This document shows, in pieces, positions 38,049 to 46,415 of a stretch of DNA of 64,000 nucleotides (within the stretch, counting starts at the first letter, position 1; every line of letters begins with the position of its first letter). This stretch comes from Janthinobacterium sp. GW458P (GTDB lineage Bacteria > Pseudomonadota > Gammaproteobacteria > Burkholderiales > Burkholderiaceae_D), in the NCBI RefSeq assembly GCF_002127585.1, contig NZ_NEGZ01000006.1, positions 13,990 through 77,989 on the forward strand, in the 5' to 3' direction. Under the pieces are notes generated by a model. The model was given only the letters and a program-made list of their open reading frames with translations, had not been told where the DNA came from and ran no database searches. A program made the translations under genes and the position numbers.

Positions 38049-38305
38049 AGGAAATGTAAAACGCCGCGCGGGCGCTTTGTGAAGTACGGGAAATATTAAC
38101 TGGATGAATATACAGTACGCAGGGGCGCCAATGGGGGCTATTTGCGCAATATCTGCTATTAAAGTGTTAAATTGTGTGTCGGAATGGACGTGATGGCGGA
38201 CTCGGCGCCTGATGCCGGCCGGTCAAGTATGTTGTGCGGCTGATAATGTATTTGGCGCGCGGCGCGCTATGCTGAAAGCAGTCTTACGTTTTAAGGGGTG
38301 TCGCC

Positions 38306-38410
38306 ATGAAAATCCCGCGCGAATTGCAGATTCCCGCCATCGTGTTTACGCTGGAAGCGGTGTTCATTCTGGGCCTGTCGATGATTTTTCTCGTACTGAT
38401 ACCACGCTAG
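38306..38410 (+). CDS. 34-residue single-helix membrane peptide
   Basis: A short ORF beginning MKIPRELQIPAIVF with one hydrophobic segment over most of its remaining length and ending LIPR. AAGGGG lies about eight bases before the ATG and the frame is clean to TAG. Its composition is that of a small inner-membrane protein. No homologue is recognised. Such genes are usually missed by gene finders. Confidence 0.55.
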   Translation: MKIPRELQIPAIVFTLEAVFILGLSMIFLVLIPR

Positions 38411-38436
38411 TGCGTTGTGGATAACAGCGGACTTAC

Positions 38437-38557
38437 AACACTGAACAAAACCGTAGCGAGCGGAAGGGAGAGGTGGTCGAGAAGCGCAACCATACTAGAA
38501 GTACGGTGAGCATCGCAGGCCGCCTATACGGACGCGCAGTAGGTTTGGTTCAGTGTT
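38437..38557. repeat. 121-bp element with 16-bp terminal inverted repeats (MITE-like or structured RNA)
   Basis: AACACTGAACAAAACC at the left end and GGTTTGGTTCAGTGTT at the right end are inverted with one mismatch (15 of 16). Inside, AGGTGGTC can pair with GGCCGCCT and a central stem forms around ACTAGAAGT, so the whole unit can fold as one long interrupted hairpin. It contains no ORF and sits between the small gene and the 3' end of the FHA gene, where it could also end transcription. No second copy was noticed in the window. Confidence 0.65.
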
Positions 38558-38558
38558 C

Positions 38559-40142
38559 CTATGCAGTTTGCATGGTGCTATCGCACAGGGCAGCGCCTTC
38601 GGTGCGGATGATCCAGCATTCCGGATACGGTTCGCTGGCAAAGCGGTTATGCCGGGCAAAACCGCTGAGCTTGTCAAGGGCGGTGGCGGGGGCCAGCGCG
38701 GTTTCCTTACCGCTGGCCTTGTCCAGGTGCCAGAAACCGCCGTTGCGGTGGAACAGCACGGGAAGGCAGCTTGCCTGCGGCGTGGCAAGGTGACTTGCCG
38801 GCGCGGGCTGGGTGTCGGGCAGCAGCAGGTAAAAACACTCGGCGCGGGCGCCGTGGTCGATGCGGTGCAGGATCACGCCGTGCGCGAGCAGGGCCGTGAC
38901 GCTGAGCACGACGATGCCCTTGATGCTGGCGGACAATTCGATGCGCATGCCCAGGCGCAGGGCGACGGGCTTGTGCTTGCCGGGCCACACGCCGTCGAGC
39001 AGCACGCCGTAGCGCGACACGTCTTCGATTTCAAAGCCTTGCTGGCTGCGCCGGATGATGGCGTGGCGGCCCGACAGGCGGCGCGTCAAACCGTTGTTGT
39101 CCTGGCCGTCGGGGCTGAAATGGCTGAGCAGTACGTCGGCTTCCGGGTCCACCAGCTCGAAGCGGCCCAGCATGCATTCTTCCAGCGCGAACAGGCGGAT
39201 CTGGCGCTGTTCGCCCGCTTCCGGCGCCGCATTGACGAGGCAGGCGGCCTGGCTCGGGTGCGGATGGCAGTGGCTGGCGGCGGGCAGGTCGACTTCGATC
39301 AGTTCCTCGTCCCAGGCGATGGTGGTAAAGCCCATGTCGATCTTGCCTTGCGGCGCCGATAAATCCACATGGGCGATGCCGGCGTTGCGCGCCGTGACGT
39401 CGAGGTTGCAGCCGTCGCCGCCCGTGACTCTGGCGATCGAGGCGTCGTCGGCCATCACGCGCACGTTCTTGTGCGTGCTGAGGAAGATCTGGTGGATTTC
39501 CGTCAGGGTGGCGTCGCGGCGCGGCACGAGGATGACAAACGTGCACACCCATTTCTGCGCCACGGCGCCATCGACGTGGCTGTGGACTTCCACGTCGATC
39601 TGGTATTGCCCGTGTTCCTTGTTGCGCGAGGAGAACTCGACAAAAACGGGCCGCCAGTCGCCGCGCGTGGTGCGCACGAAATCATGCTGCACGTGCCCGC
39701 GCGGGATCAGGTCCGAGCGCAGGCGCAGGGTCAGTTGCGGCGCGCAGTTGGCGCTCATGCCGCGCAATTCCATTTTCAGGGTCTGGCGCCCGCCTGCCGC
39801 GCGGGGATCGAAGCCGCTGATGTGCAGGTGGGCCTGCACGGGCTGGTAAGCCGCGGGCGCCGCAGGCGTGAGGACCCGGGGCGCGGCGGCAGCCGGCGCG
39901 GGGCTGCTTGCCACCTGAATGACAGCGTCATGGGCAGGGGCGTGCGGAAGCGCCGTTGCCGATGGCTCGGAACGGGCGCTGCGCAGTGCGGTCAACAGGT
40001 CGTAGCTGCTGGGAGCAATCGTCGCTTGCGGATGGTTGGCCGCGCAGACGTTTTCCCCAGGCAAGACCCAGAACGTACAGTGCGGGTGCTCCGGGTTGCT
40101 GCATTTTTTCATGACATTCTGACTCGAATCGAGCGGGGACAT
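38559..40142 (-). CDS. FHA-domain protein with N-terminal Cys/His cluster
   Basis: 527 residues. The N-terminus carries C14, H19, H21, C22, C33 and H37, a likely zinc-binding knot, then a Pro/Ala-rich linker. Residues about 105-300 look beta-rich with no recognised family. An FHA domain (about 315-405) has LGRFEL, LSGRHAIIRR and DVSRYGVLLDG, the phosphothreonine-reading core with its Ser-Arg-His. A beta-rich tail follows. GAGGG precedes the ATG at 40142. It shares a strand with the methyltransferase and PP2C genes and could read marks made by the kinase encoded at 28780. Confidence 0.8.
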   Translation of the reverse strand: MSPLDSSQNVMKKCSNPEHPHCTFWVLPGENVCAANHPQATIAPSSYDLLTALRSARSEPSATALPHAPAHDAVIQVASSPAPAAAAPRVLTPAAPAAYQPVQAHLHISGFDPRAAGGRQTLKMELRGMSANCAPQLTLRLRSDLIPRGHVQHDFVRTTRGDWRPVFVEFSSRNKEHGQYQIDVEVHSHVDGAVAQKWVCTFVILVPRRDATLTEIHQIFLSTHKNVRVMADDASIARVTGGDGCNLDVTARNAGIAHVDLSAPQGKIDMGFTTIAWDEELIEVDLPAASHCHPHPSQAACLVNAAPEAGEQRQIRLFALEECMLGRFELVDPEADVLLSHFSPDGQDNNGLTRRLSGRHAIIRRSQQGFEIEDVSRYGVLLDGVWPGKHKPVALRLGMRIELSASIKGIVVLSVTALLAHGVILHRIDHGARAECFYLLLPDTQPAPASHLATPQASCLPVLFHRNGGFWHLDKASGKETALAPATALDKLSGFARHNRFASEPYPECWIIRTEGAALCDSTMQTA

Positions 40143-40322
40143 TTTGCCCTCTGTTATACCTGAGAGCTTACGCGCATTTGCGCCCGCTTGGCAACCTTCG
40201 CGGCGTGCGTGCGCACTCTTTTTTCCTGAATTGATGTCCCTGATCACATCCTGCTATAATTGCCATGGAAACAATTGCTTAAAATCATATTTTATATCTT
40301 TTAAGGCATGTTTATTTGTCAA

Positions 40323-41171
40323 TCAGCTGCGGCGTTTGTTGATGATCACCTCCAGGTATTCGGCCGGCACGACCAGCGACTGGGCGCCGGCCGTGTTCGA
40401 ACGCTCGAGCAGGGTCGTGAGGTCTTGCTCCAGGGCCCGGGCGCCGGCCTGGTCCAGCGCCGCGTAGGCCTTGTGCACGGGACCGTAGTAGTCGCGGAAC
40501 ACCTGCAGCCAGTGGGCGGCCGAGGCGTAGCGGAAGTTGAAGAACTTGCGCTGCGCATGCACCTGTTCCGCCCCCCGGCCAAACAGGTCGCGCAAATAGG
40601 CTTCCTCGCCCCAGCGGGCCGGCGACGTCACGCCCGCCGGCGGCGGCACGTATTTGCCGATGATCCTGAAGAGCTGCCCGATAAAGCCGTCCGGCGTCCA
40701 GTTGGCCATGCCGATGCGTCCGCCGGGACGCAGCATGCGCAGCATTTCGCTGGCCGCGCGCCGGTGGTCGGGGGCAAACATCACGCCGAAGGTCGACAGC
40801 GCGGCGTCGAAACTGGCGCCGTCGAACGGCAGGTTTTCGGCGTCGGCCACGCGGAAGGTCACGGCCAGCCCTTCGGCCTCGGCGCGGGCGCGGCCTTTTT
40901 CCAGCAGGGCCGGCACGTAATCGGTGGAGACGACGCGCGCAAAGCGGCGCGCCGCGGCCAGGGTGGCGTTGCCATTGCCGGCGGCGATGTCGATGACGTC
41001 TTCGTGGGCGCGGATGTCGGCCGCCTCGGCCAGCGACTCGCCCACTATTTGCAGGGTGACGCCGATGACGGCGAAGTCGCCGCTGGCCCAGCCCGCCTGC
41101 TGGCGCTGCTTGATGGCGGCATAGTCGGGGGCGCCGGGCGCAGGCGGTGGGGCGGGAATGGCGTCGCTCAT
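40323..41171 (-). CDS. Class I SAM-dependent methyltransferase
   Basis: 282 residues of Methyltransf_11 type. Motif I is VIDIAAGNGNATLAAARRF, followed by VSTDYVPALLEKGRARAEAEGL, VADAENLPFDGASFDAALSTFGVMF and the LRPGGRIGMANWTP strand. Substrate unknown; the pattern is that of the UbiE/arsM-like small-molecule group. AGGAGC sits just before the ATG at 41171, which excludes a longer upstream reading. Located between FHA and PP2C genes. Confidence 0.85.
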   Translation of the reverse strand: MSDAIPAPPPAPGAPDYAAIKQRQQAGWASGDFAVIGVTLQIVGESLAEAADIRAHEDVIDIAAGNGNATLAAARRFARVVSTDYVPALLEKGRARAEAEGLAVTFRVADAENLPFDGASFDAALSTFGVMFAPDHRRAASEMLRMLRPGGRIGMANWTPDGFIGQLFRIIGKYVPPPAGVTSPARWGEEAYLRDLFGRGAEQVHAQRKFFNFRYASAAHWLQVFRDYYGPVHKAYAALDQAGARALEQDLTTLLERSNTAGAQSLVVPAEYLEVIINKRRS

Positions 41172-41248
41172 GGCAAGCTCCTGGTGGCGGTGATGGAATG
41201 CTGCAAACTGTCTACCATCAGACCACGCGGGGCGCCGCGGGTTCATTT

Positions 41249-42244
41249 TTATGCGGGCCGCTGCGGCGCGGCTGGGCGCGAATGATGGGGAAGAAAGCGC
41301 AGCGCCAGCACGGTCAGGTTGTCGCTGGACAAGCCCTTGGGCGGGCTGGCGAGGAATTCGCCCAGCAGGGCCGCGACAGCTTGCGCCGCCGTCCTGCCTG
41401 CGCACAGGGCCGGCCAGCGCGCCGTGGCGGCATAGGGGTCTTCACAGGCCCAGAAGCCGTCGCTGAGCAGCAGATAGTGGGCGCCGGGGCGTAGCTGCAG
41501 CACGCGGCGGTCGCCCAGCCGGGCCAGGAAGGGCGGCAAATTGCCTGCATCGAGGGCGAGCAGGGGTTTGTCGAGATGCAGGGACGCGCCGAAGGCGTTG
41601 CCTAAAATGAAGGCCTGCGAGATTTGCGGATGGTGTTCGCCATGCACGCGGGCGCGCCATTGCGCCTCGTCCAGCGCGCCGCGCATCGCATAGGCGGTGG
41701 CCGGCACGTGGTCGACGGTGAGCACCGCGGCCGCGCCATCGCTGATCTCGTACAGGCGCGAATCGCCCACGTGGTACAGCAGCGGCGCCTGGCCGGGCGG
41801 TATTTCGAGCAAGGTCAGGGTGGTGCCCGGTGGACGGGCCGGCATATCCGCCGTGAAAGCGGCTTGCAAGCGCTCATGCAAATGATCGAGCTGGGCCGAC
41901 AGGCTGGCCGTGTCGCAGCAGGCGGGGATGGCCAGCAAGCCTTGCACGGCCGCTTCCGCCGCTTCGCGCCCGTGGCCGTGGCCGCCCATGCCGTCGAGCA
42001 CGGCGGCGCGCACGTGGCCGGCCGGCCAGCCGGGAACCTGGCAGTGGAACGGCGCTTGCTGCGACAGGCAGACGGCGTGGCCGCCGGCGTCGATCAGCAG
42101 GAAATTGTCCTGGTTTTCGCGCCGCGGCATGGGGCCGGCGCCCACGCTGCTGCCGGCCGCCGCGTCAAGCCAGGGGCCAAAGTCGAGCTCGTCTTTGATT
42201 AAATGCATCGTTTGCTGCGGTCCAGGCGGCCCGATATTGATCAT
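41249..42244 (-). CDS. PP2C-family Ser/Thr protein phosphatase
   Basis: 331 residues with the metal-dependent phosphatase motifs in order: RRENQDNFLL (D46), VLDGMGGHGHG (84-92), YHVGDSRLYEI, the LLLSDGFW region and the closing SSDNLTVLAL. These aspartates bind the two Mn/Mg ions. It should reverse Ser/Thr phosphorylation and, with the FHA gene downstream and the kinase about 10 kb away, gives a full write-read-erase set. The start is uncertain: an ATG at 42208 is also possible. Confidence 0.88.
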   Translation of the reverse strand: MINIGPPGPQQTMHLIKDELDFGPWLDAAAGSSVGAGPMPRRENQDNFLLIDAGGHAVCLSQQAPFHCQVPGWPAGHVRAAVLDGMGGHGHGREAAEAAVQGLLAIPACCDTASLSAQLDHLHERLQAAFTADMPARPPGTTLTLLEIPPGQAPLLYHVGDSRLYEISDGAAAVLTVDHVPATAYAMRGALDEAQWRARVHGEHHPQISQAFILGNAFGASLHLDKPLLALDAGNLPPFLARLGDRRVLQLRPGAHYLLLSDGFWACEDPYAATARWPALCAGRTAAQAVAALLGEFLASPPKGLSSDNLTVLALRFLPHHSRPAAPQRPA

Positions 42245-42354
42245 AGGACACAGCTTAGCCGATATTGTGGACGGGCGATACCTTGCTTTTCTCGCAAAAA
42301 AACCTGCGGCAGCAGGCTGGCGCAGGTTGTTGTCACGGTGCTGCGGGGCGTTGC

Positions 42355-42795
42355 CTAGCGGCGATGGCCCCAGCCGTGGCCGTGGCCATGGTCATAGTAG
42401 TCACGGCGGCCATGGTCGCGGTAGTAGCCGCGGCCCGGTTGCACGTAGACGACGGCAGGCGGGCCGTAGTAGCGTGGCGGCGGCGCGTAGTACACAGGCT
42501 GCGGCGCGGGCGCGTAGTAGACGGGCTGTGGCGCAGGGGCGTAATAGGTTTCGCGGTAGCCGCCGCGATAGCCGCCACGGTCGTAATAGCGGTCATTCGT
42601 GCTGATGCTGTTGCCGACGGCCGCGCCCAGCACGCCACCGACGATCGCGCCATTGCGCCCGCCGGTGCTGTTGCCAATGGCCGCTCCGACAACGGCGCCT
42701 GCAACGGTATTGAAGTCGCGGTCACCGGCGACTGCGGCCGAAGACACAGCCACTGCCGCTACCATTACCGCACCCAGGAGTTTCTTGTTCAACAT
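42355..42795 (-). CDS. Exported glycine-zipper protein with Tyr/Pro-rich repeats
   Basis: 146 residues. Signal peptide cleaved near AVAGD, then a glycine-zipper segment (AGAVVGAAIGNSTGGRNGAIVGGVLGAAVGNS) like Rick_17kDa/OmpA-associated small envelope proteins, then a tail with two near-identical YYAPAPQPV units and a GHGHGWGHRR His-rich end. AAGGAAATGCC precedes the ATG. Function unknown; its build recalls the YXWGXW protein at 24973. Confidence 0.72.
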   Translation of the reverse strand: MLNKKLLGAVMVAAVAVSSAAVAGDRDFNTVAGAVVGAAIGNSTGGRNGAIVGGVLGAAVGNSISTNDRYYDRGGYRGGYRETYYAPAPQPVYYAPAPQPVYYAPPPRYYGPPAVVYVQPGRGYYRDHGRRDYYDHGHGHGWGHRR

Positions 42796-42915
42796 GGCAT
42801 TTCCTTCCATTCCGGCGAGATCACAATGATCTGCATGAACTGGACTATATCCGCTGTTCCCCGCTTGTTCCACGTCTAATACAACTTATTACAATCCCGC
42901 CCCGGCGGTAACAAG

Positions 42916-43446
42916 TCAGCGGGAGCGGGCTTGCCATTCCGGCCGCAGCAGGCTGTACATTTTGACATCGCGCATGCTGCCGTTGATGAAAAAGGCTTGC
43001 CGTTTCACCCCTTCCTCGGTAAAGCCGTTCTTTTGCGCGATGCGCTCGGAGGCGGTGTTCTGCGGGTCCATCAGCAATTCCAGGCGGTGATAGGGATAGG
43101 CATTGAACAGGTAGTCGATTACCAGACGCGTCGCTTCAGTGGTATAGCCGCGTCCGCCCCACCTGGGGTCGAACAGGCGGTAGCCGATTTCGCGGCAGGC
43201 TGGCGTGCGGCTCTTGAAATGCGTGATCGTGCCGATGATCTGCTGGGCGTGATCCTCGATGAGGAACAATTCGCTGTCCTCGGTGACAAAGCCTGTTTGC
43301 AGGAAATCGCGCCGCATGACCTCGGGCGACTTGAACTGCATCGAAAAGAATTCGCTGCGCGCGGGCAGGTCGTTGATCAGCGCGATATAGGTGTTCAGGT
43401 CGGCGGCAGTCAAATGCCGGACGATACAGAGAGTTCCCTTGAGCAT
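42916..43446 (-). CDS. GNAT N-acetyltransferase (RimJ/RimL type)
   Basis: 176 residues with the RimJ/RimL layout: LRHLTAADL-type start, IGTITHFKSRTPACREIGYRLFDPRWGGRGYTTEATRLVIDYLF (acetyl-CoA loop) and the C-terminal NTASERIAQKNGFTEEG motif. These enzymes acetylate protein N-termini or small amines; the substrate is not evident. Stand-alone gene, divergent from the M28 peptidase. Confidence 0.88.
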   Translation of the reverse strand: MLKGTLCIVRHLTAADLNTYIALINDLPARSEFFSMQFKSPEVMRRDFLQTGFVTEDSELFLIEDHAQQIIGTITHFKSRTPACREIGYRLFDPRWGGRGYTTEATRLVIDYLFNAYPYHRLELLMDPQNTASERIAQKNGFTEEGVKRQAFFINGSMRDVKMYSLLRPEWQARSR

Positions 43447-43620
43447 GGCGGTATCCGGTGGCGATCACGACCTGCATGGTAATCGACTCTGGCGGATACA
43501 GGCAATCGGTCGCGCAAAAGTTGCTGCAATGACAGAATAAATACGTTATCGTAGAAAACCGCGCCGTGCCCCCGGCCATGGCGCACCCGCTCCGACCTTG
43601 TAGACTGGAACCGACATCAC

Positions 43621-45069
43621 ATGCAGACCATCCTGACTGGCGCTTTGCGGCGCCGTTGCGCTTTATCGATCGCCCTGGGCTGCCTTGTCAGCACGGACGC
43701 CTTTGCCGCCGCCCCCGGCAATGCGCCGCAGGCGCTGGCGCAGGTGCGCGACACGGCCCTGCAAAGCGACTGGGCCTACGCCCGCCTGGCCGACATGACG
43801 GATCTGATCGGCCCGCGCCTGTCCGGCTCCGCCGGCGCGGCGGCCGCCGTGCGGCAGGTGGCCGACGCCATGCGCCAGCTGGGCGCCACCGTCACCCTGC
43901 AGCCCGTGAAAGTGCCGCACTGGGTGCGCGGCGTGGAAACGGCGGAAATCGTCGACTACGCTGGCCGTCCTCAGGGCGTGTCGCAGCGCGTGGTGCTCAC
44001 CGCCCTGGGCGGCTCCGGCGCCACGCCGGCCGCCGGCCTGACGGCACCCTTGATCATCGTCAAGAGCCTGGAAGAACTCAAGGCGCGCGCGCCGCAAGTG
44101 CAGGGCGCCATCGTGCTGATCGACACGCCGTTCGACCAGGAGATGGCCGAGCGGGGCCTGGCCGGCGTCACGTATGGCCAGGGCTCGCGCTTGCGCTTCA
44201 ACGGACCGAAGGCGGCGGCGCAGCTGGGCGCGGCGGCCGCGCTGGTGCGCTCGGTGGGCGGCGCGAACTTCCGCATCCCGCACGCGGGCGCCACGGGCCT
44301 GGACGACAGCAAGCGCATCCCGGCCGCCGCCGTCACCGTGGAAGACGCCTTGCTGATCGGCCGCCTGGCCGCGCGCGGCCCCTTGACAATGCACCTGACC
44401 CTGACGCCGCAAAACATGCCCGAGGCGGACAGCTACAACGTGATCGCCGACTGGCCGGGCACGGACAAGGCGGACGAAGTGGTGGTGGTCTCTGGCCACC
44501 TCGATTCCTGGGACCTGGCGACGGGCGCGCACGACGACGGCGCCGGCGTGGTGGCGGCCATGGGCGTGCTGGAAACCCTGAATAAGCTCGACTACCGGCC
44601 GCGCCGCACCATCCGCGTGATCGCCTGGATGAACGAGGAAAACGGCGGCCGCGGCGGCCAGGCGTATTTTGAGGCCCACAAGCAGGCGCTCGGTAAACAA
44701 TATGCGGCCATCGAGATGGACAGCGGCGCCGGCCGCCCGTTCGGCATCCTCGCCAGCGTGGGGCCGAAGTCGGAAAAACTGTTTGGCCCCCTGCGCGCCG
44801 CCTTGCAGCCCATGGGCGCGCACGCGTTTACCCGCCGCGACGCGCTGGGCACGGGCGACCTGCACCGGCTGGAAACGGGCGGCGTGCCCAGTTTCGAGCC
44901 GCTGGTCGACAGCCACAGCTACTTCCACTACCACCATACGCCGGCCGACACCCTGGACAAGGTCGATCCGGATAACCTCAAGCGCAACGTGGCGCTGATG
45001 GCGTCGCTGGCCTGGTTCCTGGCCAATCTCGACGGCGAAATCGGCCGCGCGCCGGAGCAGGGCGAATAA
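43621..45069 (+). CDS. Exported M28-family zinc aminopeptidase/carboxypeptidase
   Basis: 482 residues with a signal peptide ending AFAAAP, a protease-associated (PA) domain in the middle (LTAPLIIVKSLEELKARAPQVQGAIVLIDTP) and an M28 catalytic domain. Zinc ligands are in SGHLDSWD, GAHDDGAG, MNEENGG, EMDSGAG and YFHYHHT. Overall pattern is close to plasma glutamate carboxypeptidase (carboxypeptidase Q type). It would hydrolyse peptides in the periplasm or outside the cell. The start lacks a strong ribosome binding site. Confidence 0.88.
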   Translation: MQTILTGALRRRCALSIALGCLVSTDAFAAAPGNAPQALAQVRDTALQSDWAYARLADMTDLIGPRLSGSAGAAAAVRQVADAMRQLGATVTLQPVKVPHWVRGVETAEIVDYAGRPQGVSQRVVLTALGGSGATPAAGLTAPLIIVKSLEELKARAPQVQGAIVLIDTPFDQEMAERGLAGVTYGQGSRLRFNGPKAAAQLGAAAALVRSVGGANFRIPHAGATGLDDSKRIPAAAVTVEDALLIGRLAARGPLTMHLTLTPQNMPEADSYNVIADWPGTDKADEVVVVSGHLDSWDLATGAHDDGAGVVAAMGVLETLNKLDYRPRRTIRVIAWMNEENGGRGGQAYFEAHKQALGKQYAAIEMDSGAGRPFGILASVGPKSEKLFGPLRAALQPMGAHAFTRRDALGTGDLHRLETGGVPSFEPLVDSHSYFHYHHTPADTLDKVDPDNLKRNVALMASLAWFLANLDGEIGRAPEQGE

Positions 45070-45141
45070 TCTGCGTAGCGCGGGCCGCTGCCTTGCCGGC
45101 GCGCCCAGCGTCGTTTTGACAACATCCATCGAGCGTATTTC

Positions 45142-45375
45142 ATGACTCCAGATTCCGCCCTCATCGACAGCGTCATCCAGCAGATCCGTACTTATATGAG
45201 CCGGCATCCGCATGCTGCCGACACGTGCGAAGGCATAGCGCAATGGTGGGTGGCCGGGGAGTGTCCGCCGTGCGTCGTCGACGTGGCGCTGCAGCAGCTG
45301 CACGCCATGGGCGAACTGGAGCGCATAGCCTTCGGCACGCGCCAGCTGTGGCGCCGGCAACAGGGGGCACGGTAA
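45142..45375 (+). CDS. Hypothetical 77-residue protein
   Basis: Not recognised. A soluble helical protein with TCEGIAQWWVAGECPPCVVDVALQQL, including three cysteines. The pattern of helix-turn then DVALQQLHAMGELERI suggests a small winged-helix-like fold, but this is weak. It ends four bases before the LysR gene, so they are co-translated. Confidence 0.6.
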   Translation: MTPDSALIDSVIQQIRTYMSRHPHAADTCEGIAQWWVAGECPPCVVDVALQQLHAMGELERIAFGTRQLWRRQQGAR

Positions 45376-45379
45376 AACC

Positions 45380-46285
45380 ATGTCGATACCGGACCTGAAC
45401 CTGTTGCTTACCCTCGATGTCCTGCTGGCCGAAGGCAGCGTCACGCGTGCGGCGCGGCGCCTGCGTTTGAGTCCATCGGCCATGAGCCGCGCGCTGGCGC
45501 GCCTGCGCGAAACGACGGGCGATCCGCTGCTGGTGCGCGCCGGGCGTGAACTGGTGCCCACGCCGCGCGCGCTGGAGCTGCGCGAACGGGTGGGCCACCT
45601 GCTGGGCGAGGTGCTGGCCGTGCTGGGGCCGGCGCAACGGCTCGATCCGCGCCAGCTGGAACAGACGTTCACGCTGCGTTCGAGCGACGGCTTCGTGGAA
45701 AATTTCGGCCCGGCGCTGCTCGCGCACATCGGCGCGCAGGCGCCCGGCGTGCGCCTGCGCTTCGTGCAAAAGCCCGACCGCGAAAGCGTGCAGCTGCGCG
45801 AGGGCAGCATCGACCTGGAGACGGGCGTGATCGGCAGTTTCACCAGCCCGGAAGTGCGCACGCGCAGGCTGTTCGGCGACCGTTTTGTCGGCGTGGTGCG
45901 CAGCGGCCATCCGCTGGCGCAAGGCGGGATCAGCGCCGAGCGCTATGCGGCCGGCCAGCATGTGCTGGTGGCGCGGCGCGACCAGGATACGGGGCCGATG
46001 GACGATGCGCTGGCCGCGCTGGGACTGCAGCGCACGATCGCCAGCATCGTCGGCGGCTTTACGGCGGCGCTGGCGCTGGCCGCCGGCTCCGACCTGATCG
46101 CCACCGTGCCGGAACGGCATACGGGCAATCTGCGCGCCGGCATGTTCAGCTTTGCGCTGCCGCTAGGCATGCCGGACCTGACCGTGTCGCTGATGTGGCA
46201 TCCGCGCATGGATGCCGACCCGGCCCACCGCTGGCTGCGCGGCTGCGTGGTCGACGCCTGCGCGGCACGGATCAGCGTCGGCTGA
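45380..46285 (+). CDS. LysR family transcriptional regulator
   Basis: 301 residues: winged helix at 1-65 (LNLLLTLDVLLAEGSVTRAARRLRLSPSAMSRALARLRETTGDPLLVR) and a PBP2-type effector domain. The divergent-partner rule for LysR is not met: the neighbouring MFS exporter is convergent, though it remains a plausible target. Confidence 0.9.
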   Translation: MSIPDLNLLLTLDVLLAEGSVTRAARRLRLSPSAMSRALARLRETTGDPLLVRAGRELVPTPRALELRERVGHLLGEVLAVLGPAQRLDPRQLEQTFTLRSSDGFVENFGPALLAHIGAQAPGVRLRFVQKPDRESVQLREGSIDLETGVIGSFTSPEVRTRRLFGDRFVGVVRSGHPLAQGGISAERYAAGQHVLVARRDQDTGPMDDALAALGLQRTIASIVGGFTAALALAAGSDLIATVPERHTGNLRAGMFSFALPLGMPDLTVSLMWHPRMDADPAHRWLRGCVVDACAARISVG

Positions 46286-46316
46286 AGGCGCCGGCGGGGC
46301 CTCCCGGTGCGGCAGG

Positions 46317-46415
46317 TCAGGGCCAGCAGCAGCCGGACAGGATGGCGCCGCAGGCCAGCGCCAGCAGCAGTAAGCGCAGGACAGGAAGGAATCCGGTTGC
46401 ACGGGCGCGCATCAT
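46317..46415 (-). CDS. Putative 32-residue lipoprotein overlapping the MFS stop
   Basis: A tiny ORF starting MMRARATGFLPVLR, with a hydrophobic core and a perfect lipobox (LSGC) four residues from the end. Processing would leave only the lipidated tetrapeptide CCWP. Its ATG overlaps the MFS transporter stop as ATGA, a common sign of translational coupling. Entericidin-type lipoproteins are the closest known idea, but those are longer. No homologue recognised. Confidence 0.45.
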   Translation of the reverse strand: MMRARATGFLPVLRLLLLALACGAILSGCCWP

